NCBI RefSeq assembly: GCF_900110225.1
Contig: NZ_FOCW01000006.1
Span: 47,034 to 111,033, forward strand
Origin: Allobrachymonas denitrificans DSM 15123
Lineage (GTDB): Bacteria > Pseudomonadota > Gammaproteobacteria > Burkholderiales > Burkholderiaceae_C
Reading direction: 5' to 3'
Length of the DNA: 64,000 nt
In this document: positions 38,512-47,000 of the stretch, in pieces
Position numbering within the stretch: the stretch's first letter is position 1
How the letters are laid out: every line of letters begins with the position of its first letter
Made by a program: the position numbers and the translations under genes
Notes under the pieces: model-generated
The model's database searches: none
Told to the model about the DNA's origin: nothing
Seen by the model: only the letters and a program-made list of their open reading frames with translations

Positions 38512-39240
38512 TTATTTGCTTTCTGCCAACAGTTTCTCGATCTGTGCCGTGGGGATGGCGCCGGGCACGCGCTTGCCGTTGCTGAACACCATGGCCGGTG
38601 TGCCGGTGATGCGGTGCTTCTCGGCAAAGGCCACGTTGCGGCGCAGCGCGGCGGTGTCGCAGCTGGCAGCCGGCGGAGGCACGCGCTTGAGCATCCAGTT
38701 GGCCCAGGTGCCGGTCTTGTCCTTGGCGCACCAGATGTTGCGCGACTTGGTGACCGAGTCCTCGCCCAGGATGGGCAGCAGGAAGGTGTAGACGGTGACG
38801 TTGTTCACCTTGGCCAGGTCGGCCTCGAAGCGGTGGCAGTAGGGGCAGTTGGGATCGGCAAACACGGCCAGCTTGCGCGCACCGTTGCCGCGCGTGGTGA
38901 CCAGGGCGTCCTGCAGCGGCAGGGCCTTGAAGTCGATGGCAGTGAGTTTCTGGGTGCGCTCGTGCGTCAGGTCGCGGCGTGTTTTCGTGTCCAGCAGCGA
39001 GCCGTTCAGCAGGAAGTCGCCCTTGGCATCGGTGTAGAAGATCTCGGTGCCGTCGATGCGCACCTCGTACAGCCCGGGCATGGGCGTCTTGCTCACTTCG
39101 TCGATCTTGCTGAGTTGCGGCAGGCGCGCGGCCAGGTTCTTGCGGATGGTGCTTTCCTGCGCGTCGGACTCCTTGCAGCCGAACAGGGCGAGGGCGGCAA
39201 AGGTCAGGAGTAGCGGGCGGGCGAACAGGGTCTTGGTCAT
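38512..39240 (-). CDS. dsbC: DsbC/DsbG-type thiol:disulfide isomerase, probable lipoprotein
   Basis: A 242-residue periplasmic disulfide isomerase. The N-terminal signal ends in A-L-F-G-C (Cys22), a plausible lipobox, so the mature protein is probably lipid-anchored. A dimerisation domain (about 28-110) precedes a thioredoxin fold with the active site F-A-D-P-N-C-P-Y-C (Cys132 and Cys135) and the cis-Pro loop G-T-P-A. Canonical DsbC has C-G-Y-C, so C-P-Y-C is a variant that should shift redox potential. A second cysteine pair (in N-I-W-C and A-A-S-C) is present. The terminator at 38437-38462 closes the unit, which probably includes the ubiH-type gene 24 bp upstream. Confidence 0.9.
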   Translation of the reverse strand: MTKTLFARPLLLTFAALALFGCKESDAQESTIRKNLAARLPQLSKIDEVSKTPMPGLYEVRIDGTEIFYTDAKGDFLLNGSLLDTKTRRDLTHERTQKLTAIDFKALPLQDALVTTRGNGARKLAVFADPNCPYCHRFEADLAKVNNVTVYTFLLPILGEDSVTKSRNIWCAKDKTGTWANWMLKRVPPPAASCDTAALRRNVAFAEKHRITGTPAMVFSNGKRVPGAIPTAQIEKLLAESK

Positions 39241-39264
39241 GCGGTGGTTTTTCCGGATTGGGGG

Positions 39265-40428
39265 TCAGTCCATGGCGCGGCGTGCCACCCAGTCCTTGAC
39301 CGGGCCGCTGCGCTCGAACAGGCTCATGCCGAGGTTGCGCAGCTGGCGCACGCCGGCGGCGTTGTGGGAGAACAGGCGCTGGATGCCATCCATGCCGGCA
39401 ATCAGCGGGGCGGTTTCGGCCTTGCGCGCGCGCTCGTACTGGCGCAGCAGGCGCATGTCACCGGGGCTGCGCCAGTAGGGGCGGGCGCCGATGATCTGGT
39501 CCAGCAGGGCGACGTCGGCCAGGCCCAGGTTCAGGCCCTGGCCGGCCAGCGGGTGCACGCTGTGGGCGGCATCGCCCGCCAGCACCCAGTTGTGGCGCGA
39601 GACGCCGTCGGCGCCGATGCGGCTGCCGGCCCAGCGGCGCGCCAGCCCCAGCTGCAACGGCCAGGCCACGCGGCGCTGCACGCCGATCACGTTGGGGGCA
39701 TCGCTGGGTTGCAGGTGGGCAGCATTTTGCAGATGGGCGGCGAAGGCGGCGTCATCCAGCGCCAGCAGGTCATCCACGCGGTTGCGGTCCACCGACCAGA
39801 CGATGGCGACTTCGCGGCCCTCGGGGCCGTCCAGCGGCAGGAAGGCCAGAATTTCGCCCTCGCTGCCGGTGTGGTTGAACCACTGCCAGGCGATCTGCAG
39901 GTGCGGCGCATCGAGCGTGGCACGGGTGGCGATGGCCGTCTGGCCGTAGGGGGTGACGTCGTAGTCCACGCCGAGCTGCTGGCGGGTGCTGCTGTGCTTG
40001 CCCTCGCACACCACGGTGAGCGGAGCGGGGGCGGCATCGGCCTTGTCGGCGGTGATGATGTCGATGCCGCTCTGATACTGGCAGGCCTGCTGCAGCATGT
40101 GCTCCAGCGTGGGCACGTCGACGATCCAGGTCATGGCTTCCTGGTCCATGCGGCCGGCGTCGAACACGGTCTGGGCATGGCCGTCGCCCAGCACGCGCAT
40201 CTGCAGCACCGGCGTGGCGCGCTCGGCACCGGGCCAGCACTTGAGGCCGGCCAGCAGGCGTTGCGAGCGGTGGTTCAGGGCGTAGGCGCGGATGTCCGGC
40301 TGGTTGCCGGCTGGCGCGGGAGATTCGACCAGGCCCACGCGCAGGCGGTGGCGGGCCAGCAGCAGGGCAAGGGTGCGGCCGACGATGCCGCTGCCGCGAA
40401 TGCAGACGTCGTGAGAGCTATAGGCCAT
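39265..40428 (-). CDS. UbiH/UbiF-family FAD-dependent monooxygenase
   Basis: A 387-residue flavoprotein hydroxylase of the ubiquinone-biosynthesis family. The N-terminal FAD loop is R-G-S-G-I-V-G-R-T-L (11-20). The second FAD motif G-D-A-A-H-S-V-H-P-L-A-G-Q-G-L-N-L-G-L-A-D lies at about 292-312. UbiH, UbiI and UbiF homologues cannot be told apart by eye. The ATG at 40428 gives a normal N-terminus just before the FAD strand; the frame open upstream has no similarity. A minus-strand TACAAT at 40458-40463 is a possible -10. Confidence 0.88.
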   Translation of the reverse strand: MAYSSHDVCIRGSGIVGRTLALLLARHRLRVGLVESPAPAGNQPDIRAYALNHRSQRLLAGLKCWPGAERATPVLQMRVLGDGHAQTVFDAGRMDQEAMTWIVDVPTLEHMLQQACQYQSGIDIITADKADAAPAPLTVVCEGKHSSTRQQLGVDYDVTPYGQTAIATRATLDAPHLQIAWQWFNHTGSEGEILAFLPLDGPEGREVAIVWSVDRNRVDDLLALDDAAFAAHLQNAAHLQPSDAPNVIGVQRRVAWPLQLGLARRWAGSRIGADGVSRHNWVLAGDAAHSVHPLAGQGLNLGLADVALLDQIIGARPYWRSPGDMRLLRQYERARKAETAPLIAGMDGIQRLFSHNAAGVRQLRNLGMSLFERSGPVKDWVARRAMD

Positions 40429-40500
40429 GGCAATGCAATCGGAGAGCCAAAAACAGCATTGTAGGCGGCTGCGCGGGAGGCAGCCCGGTGGGCTCGGGGT

Positions 40501-40530
40501 TGGACAGGGCGCGCCCCGATGTGTTACGCT
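40501..40530 (+). promoter_or_regulatory. Candidate promoter upstream of the glucan synthase unit
   Basis: TGGACA (40501-40506), an 18-bp spacer and TACGCT (40525-40530) with an extended TGT in front. Transcription would begin near 40537. Confidence 0.4.
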
Positions 40531-40538
40531 GTTTTGTG

Positions 40539-40552
40539 TAAGAGGATTCCTA
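40539..40552. promoter_or_regulatory. RcsB/NarL-type 14-bp palindrome
   Basis: TAAGAGGATTCCTA closely resembles the RcsAB-box consensus (TAAGAATATTCCTA). Its position at about +3 to +16 of the predicted start would suit repression or a second promoter. An RcsB orthologue is not visible in the window. Confidence 0.35.
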
Positions 40553-40819
40553 CGACGAGTACCAACATGCACCGATGGTATCCACCAGGGTGCAGGGGTA
40601 TCGTCATATTTCTGACATGTTCCCGCATTAGCTTTTCCAGTCTCGCCTGGAGTGGAACAGTCGGAGTCCCGCTGTGGGCGGGCCTGCCCGCGCGGCAGTG
40701 GCACCTGGCCGCATCTGGCGGCACGCAGAACATACATCGACCGGGACAGCGGATGCGCGCAGCACAGGCGCCAGCTCGCCGCTGCCCGAAGAGACAACAC
40801 GATCCAGGAAGAGTCCGGC

Positions 40820-41056
40820 ATGAAACACGCATTTCCATCTTCACGCATGCCTGCCAAGCGCTCGCGTGCCTCTGCCCTGCTGTCGGCGGACATGGCCGCG
40901 CTGGGCCGCCAGTTTGAACACTGCCGTACTTCCACCAGCCGCTGGATGCAGGCTGGCGAGTTGCTGCAGCGCGCCGTGGCCTATCCCGGCACCCACTTCG
41001 TGACTACGCTGCTGGTGGCGGTACTCGCGTTCGAGGCCGGCCTGTCCTGGTTCTGA
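40820..41056 (+). CDS. Small membrane protein preceding the glucan synthase
   Basis: A 78-residue ORF with a good AGGAAG ribosome site about 7 bp before the ATG. The N-terminal half is basic and serine-rich (M-K-H-A-F-P-S-S-R-M-P-A-K-R-S-R) and the C-terminal ~20 residues are a hydrophobic segment (F-V-T-T-L-L-V-A-V-L-A-F-E-A-G-L-S-W-F). No family recognised. It sits 17 bp before the very large synthase gene and is probably co-transcribed with it. A frame open further upstream (from 40652) lacks a ribosome site. Confidence 0.6.
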   Translation: MKHAFPSSRMPAKRSRASALLSADMAALGRQFEHCRTSTSRWMQAGELLQRAVAYPGTHFVTTLLVAVLAFEAGLSWF

Positions 41057-41073
41057 CCGGCGGGTGATGCGAC

Positions 41074-44000
41074 TTGCCGGCCATCAAGGGATTTTCATTA
41101 CGCGCCGTTCTGGATGGACTGACCGGGTTCCGTTCCCCGATTGAGGCACCGATCCGGGCCGAGTTGTTCGGCCCGGCACGCTTTCGCCTGCACGGCGAGC
41201 ACCTGGCTGCCATCCATGATGCGCACACGCCGCACTGGCTGCGCAGCAAGCCCTTCTTTCCGCGCCTGCGCCAGAACATTGCCGATTTGCACAAGTCGCG
41301 CGAGGTGCTGGAGCAGCTTACCGCCGACGGGCGTCATCCGGGGCCGGCAGCGCAATGGCTGCTCGACAACGCCTCGGTCATCGATGCTCAGGCACTGGCC
41401 ATCCGCGAGGGATTGCCGCCCAGCTTCTTCCGCAAGCTGCCGCGCCTGCGCAGCGAGCCGCTGGCTGGCCTGCCGCGCATCTATGGGGTGGTCTGGGCCT
41501 ATGTGGCGCATGCCGACAGCCATCTGGACAACGATTTGCTGGAAGGCTTTCTCGGCGGCTATCTGGCCGAACGCTATCTTTCGCTGGCGGAGCTGTGGTC
41601 ATTTCCGACCACGCTGCGCGTGGTGCTGCTGGAAAACCTGGCGCGGCTGGCGCTGCGCACGGCGGCACTGCAGGCGGCGCGTGATGCGGCCCACAGCTGG
41701 TTCGATGGCCCGGAGCAGCAGCGCACCATCCGCCAGCTCGACCAGCTGGAACAGCGCTTCCGCCGCCTCGGCGTGGAAGAAGCCTTTCTGTTGCAGGTGG
41801 AGCAGCGCCAGGAAGATCTCTCGTACGACTACAGCCGGCAGCTGCATGCCTGGCTCAAGGTGCGGCTGCAGGATCCGGCGGCGACCGAAGCGCGCCACCA
41901 GGCCGCCCTGACCGAGGACGAGCAGAGCATCCGCAACGCGATCACCACGCTGCGCAAGATCGACCAGGTGAACTGGCGCGAGCTGTTTGCCCGCCACAAC
42001 GCCGTCATGCGCATCATGGCGACCTGCCCGCAGCACATGGCGGAGAGCCTGCCCACGCAGGACCGCACCCTGCATGCCATCGAGCGGCTTGCGCGCAAGT
42101 CGCGCCGGCCTGAGCCCGAGGTGGCGCAGACGCTGGTGGACCTGACGGCGCAGGGCGAAGGGCCGGATGACCCGCTGGTGGCACCGGCCTACTGGTGGCG
42201 CGGCGAGGGCGAACCGCAGCTGCGCAAGGCCCTCGGCCTGTCGCCGCGGCGTTTCCCGGCACGTACCAGCCCGATGCGACGGCGCTGGAACGCCTGGGCC
42301 TATCTGCTGACGGTGGTGCTGATCACGGGCTGGCTGACGCTGCGCGTGATGGACCTGGGCTACCAGGGGCCGGAGATCCATGGCTGGGTCTGGGCCGTGA
42401 CGGCCTACCTGCTGCTGGCGCCGCTGGGTGAAACCGTGGTGGCGCTGGTCAACCGCCTGATCAGCGAGTCGGTGCCGCCCGCGGTGCTGCACCGCATGGC
42501 CTTGCGCCAGGGCATTCCGCAGGCGCACCAGACGCTGGTGGTGATTCCCAGCATGCTGACCAGCGAGAAGGGCACACGCGAACTGCTGATCCAGCTCGAG
42601 CAGCACCACCTGGCCAACCCCGAAACGCATGCGCAGTTTGCCCTGCTGTCCGATTTTGCCGATGCCGCAACGCAGGTGGTGGAGGGCGATGATGCTGCGC
42701 TGGCCTTTGCCCACGCCGGTGTCACCGAGCTGAACCAGCGCTATCCGGTGGAACCGGGGAGGCCGCTGCGCTTTCTGGTGCTGCATCGCACGCGCGAGTG
42801 GAGCGATACACAGCAGTGCTACATTGGATGGGAGCGCAAGCGCGGCAAGCTGGAACAGCTGGTGCAGGCGCTGGCCGAATCCGCCGAGACGCTGCCGGCC
42901 CCGTTCATCGATCTGGGCGAACTCTCGCGCGTGGCGCCGGGCGTGCGCCACCTCGTCACACTGGACAGCGATACCGACATGCCGCCGGGCCGCCTGCGCG
43001 AGCTGGTGGCGATTGCCGCGCATCCGCTGAACCAGCCGCGCATCGAGCCGGGCACGCGCTTCATCAGCCGCGGTTACGGCATCCTGCAGCCGCGCATTGC
43101 CACGCCGATGCCGACGACCGAAGCCGGCACCTGGTTCCACAGTCTCTTTGCCGGCCGGCTCGGGGTGGATCCGTACAGCGCGGCCAGTTCCGAGATCTAC
43201 CAGGACGTGTTCGGGCAGGGCACCTTCACCGGCAAGGGCCTGCTCAACGTGCAGGCCACGCACACGGTGCTGGGTGGCCAGCTGCCGCCGGAGCATGTGC
43301 TGAGCCATGACCTGCTTGAAGGTGCCCTGCTGCGCTGCGCCGGCGTGAGCGACGTGACCTTTGTCGAGGATGCGCCCATGCACGCCGACGTGGCCGCATC
43401 GCGCCTGCACCGCTGGACGCGCGGCGACTGGCAGTTGCTGCCGCTGATCGGCCTGCTCTGGCGCGAGCGCGTGCCGCTGATCAACTACTGGAAGGTGGCG
43501 GACAACCTGCGCCGTTCCATGGTGGCGCCGTTCTCGGCGCTGCTGCTGCTGTGGGTGGCATTCACGCAGACGTTGCCTTTCCACTGGGCCCTGATCGCTG
43601 TGCTGGCGGCCTATGGCGGCGGCCCGCTGCTCGGCGCGCTGGCCGGCCTCGCGCCACACCGCGACGACATTGCCTTGCGCCACTTCTTTGCTGAAGGCTT
43701 CAAGGATCTGGGCCGGGCGCTGGTGACGCCGCTGTGGCATCTGGCCACGTTGCTGGATCAGGCCGTGCTGTATGGCGATGCCGTGCTGCGCGCGCTGTAC
43801 CGGCAGCTGGTATCGCGCCGGCTGCTGCTGGAATGGATGACGGCGGCAGCCGCGCAGGCCTCGGTGCGCACCGACCTGCCTTCGCTGCTGCGCAAGCACA
43901 AGGCCACCGTGCTGATGGCAGGCGTGCTGCTGGTGGGAGCCGTGGGCGCGCATCTGGCAGGCTGGCCGGTGAACTGGCTGGCGCTGCTGCCCTTGCTGTT

Positions 44001-47000
44001 GCTGTGGGCGCTGGTGCCGGTGTGGGTGGCGGTGATCAGCCGCCTGCGTCCGCGGCCGCGCCGCGAACGCATCACCCAGCAGCAGCGCAGCTACCTGTTC
44101 GAGCTGGCGCACGACACCTGGCGCTTCTATGACCGGCATGTGGGCGAGGAAGACAACTTCCTGCCGCCGGACAACGTGCAGATGCAGCCCTTCCAGATGG
44201 TGGCGCACCGCACGTCGCCGACCAACATCGGCATGTACCTGCTGGTGCTGGCCTGCGCGCGCCAGATCGGCTTCATCGGCCGTGCGGATCTGGTGACGCG
44301 GCTGCGGGCCACCCTGGCGACGCTGGAGCGCATGCCGCGCCACGCCGGCCATTTCTACAACTGGTACGACACGCGCACGCTGGCCGTGTTGCCGCCGGGC
44401 TATGTCTCGACGGTGGACAGCGGCAACTGTTCCGGCCACCTGCTGGTGGTGGCGCGTGCCTGCGAAGAGGCGGCAGCGCTGGAGGCCGAGCCGCATACCG
44501 CACTGGAATGCACGCTGGAATGGTCGGCCATGCGGCTGGAGCCGCTGCTGGCCCAGCTGCAGCCGCTGGAGTGGTTTGCTTCGGTGGCTGATCTGGTGCA
44601 TGCGACTCCGCCCAGCCCAGGCGGTGCGCCGCTGGCGGCCCTGCTGGCGCGGGTGGAGGCGTCGCGCGAGCGGGCCGAGCTGACGCGGCAGAGTGCCAGC
44701 CCGACGCTGGAGCCGGCCCTGGCCCAGCTGACCGACCACCTCACCATCCTGGCTTCGCTGCTGCATGACCAGATGGCGCAGCCGTTGCAACTGCGTGCGC
44801 AGTTGCTGGACCTGGGCGCACGCTGCCGCACTCTCGCATTGGAGCCGGACTACAGCATCCTGTATGACCACGACCGCCGCCTGCTGCACATCGGCCTGCG
44901 TACCGAAACCGGCGAGCTCGATGCCAACCATTATGACCTGCTGGCCAGCGAGTCGCGCCTGACCAGTCTGGTGGCGATCGCCAAGGGCGATGTGCCGCCC
45001 GAGCACTGGGCGGCGCTGGGGCGGCCGTATTTCTTCAACGAACGCGGGCTGGGCATCAAGTCATGGTCGGGCTCGATGTTCGAATACCTGATGCCGACGC
45101 TGGTGCTGGACGAGCCGCCGGCGAGTGCCCTCGGCCATGTGACGCGCCAGGCCATTCTGGAGCAGCGTGCCGACGGCGAGGAGCTGGATACGCCCTGGGG
45201 CATCTCCGAATCGGCCATTGCCGGGCAAGACCAGACGCTGGCTTACCAGTACGGGCCGCAGGGCGTGGCAGCGCTGGCCTTGCGCCGCACGCCCACCGAC
45301 GTGCGCGTGGTGGCGCCCTATGCCACGGCCATGGCCACCATGCTGTATCCGGGCGCAGCCATCGACAACCTGCGCCGCCTGCAGGAGCTGGGCATGCGCG
45401 GCGACATGGGTTTCATCGAGTCGCTGGACTACACGCCGCAGCGCCAGCTGGCCGGGCGCGTGTCCACGCCGGTACATACCTACATGGCGCACCACCAGGC
45501 GATGAGTCTGGTGGCTTTCACCGACGTGCTGTGCGACAACGCGCCGCGTCACTGGGCCATGACGGACCCCTATCTGCGTGCCGTGGCGGCCTTGCTGCAT
45601 GAGGCGACACCGCGCGTGGTGCAGCCGCTGCCGCCGCCGTCCAGCCGGCCGATCTCCAGCAGCGCGGGCCCGACCTACATGGCGCAACTGGAGGAGCCGC
45701 TGCTGGCCGAACCGGCCACGCTGCAACTGCTCAGCAATGGCAGCCACGCGGTCTGGATCAACAGCCGCGGCGCCGGCGTGAGCCGCTGGCAGGGACTGGC
45801 GCTGACACGCTGGCGTGATGACCCGCTGCGTGATGCCTATGGCAGCTACCTCTATGTGGAGCGCCACGGTGACGAAAGCACGCCCGCGGTACGGCATTCG
45901 CTGACGCTGCTGCCGGCGCGCGACCCGCAGGCGCGCTACCACGCGGAACTGCTGCCCGACCGCGCCTTGCTGAAGGCGAGCTGGAAGGATCTGGAAGCGC
46001 TGACCGATGTCTGGGTCAGTGCCGAAGATGACTGCGAACTGCGCCAGGTGCGGCTGGAAAACCTGGGCGACCATGCGCTCGAGCTTACGATCAGCTTTGC
46101 CTCCGAAATCACGCTGGCAGCGCAGGCCGATGACGAGGCGCATCCGGCGTTCTCCAACCTGTTCGTGCGCACGCACTGGGACAAGGCGGACCGGGCCCTC
46201 TATCTGTGCCGCAAGCCCCGGCTGGCGGACTATCAGCCCATGTATGCAGCCGCCTTCCTGGCGCATTGCGAGGCGGATATCGTGTCTGTCGAGCCCTGCG
46301 CCGATCGCAGCCGCTGGGTGGGGCGTCACGGCTGCTCGGCGCGTGTGCATGGCGACGGCGGCTACACCTTGCTGCACGACGACCACAGCGTGCCCGAACT
46401 GCCCGGCATTGCCGTCGATACTGGACTGGATCCGGTGGCGGTGCTGCGTGTACGGCTGCGCATTCCGGCCGGGGTGCAGGCGCGTCTGGTGTTTGCCATG
46501 GCAGCCTCGCGCGATCCGGCGGCGCTGGAGCAGCTGGTGGACCGCTACCGCCAGGAAGGCCATGTGAAGCGTTCCAGCAGCATGGCCAACACCATGAGCG
46601 GCGTGCGTCTGCACGAGATCCAGCTCGATCCCGAAGCCTGGCGCGCGCTGCTGCGCGTGCAGACGCAGCTGTCGGCCCAGCACTACCGCGAACAGCATCT
46701 GGCGCAGAACGATGTGGAACGCGCGGCACGCCTGCCCTGCGACCGCCGCCTGCTCTGGCGCCACGGCATTTCGGGCGACCGCCCGCTGCTGGTGGTGTCG
46801 ATCTCGGAAGAGTCCGGCCTGCCCATGGTGCAGCAACTGCGCCGCTCGCTGCGCCTGTGGTCGGCCGGTGGCCTGGGCGTGGACATGGTGGTGCTCAACG
46901 GCGAACCCGCCTCCTACCTCACGCCGGTGCAGCGCCAGTTGCAGCTGATGCGCGAGCGCCTGCTGGCGCGCAAGGACGACCGCTGGCCCGAGCATCTGCG

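Larger units (their letters stand above)
40429..40819 (+). other. 391-bp divergent control region and leader
   Basis: No gene is evident. It holds the promoter candidates for the minus-strand monooxygenase (TACAAT, 40458-40463 on the minus strand) and the plus-strand promoter at 40501-40530, with a regulator-like palindrome next to it. The rest would be a leader of about 280 nt, with a hairpin (TGCACC 40568-40573 pairing with GGTGCA 40589-40594, with an inner TGGT/ACCA pair) and G+C-rich inverted segments near 40670-40700. Confidence 0.4.

Noticed and set aside
41599..45006. Second long antisense frame (over 1100 codons) within the synthase gene
   Set aside because: Same GC-driven effect; composition is dominated by Arg, Gln, His and Ala with no motif.
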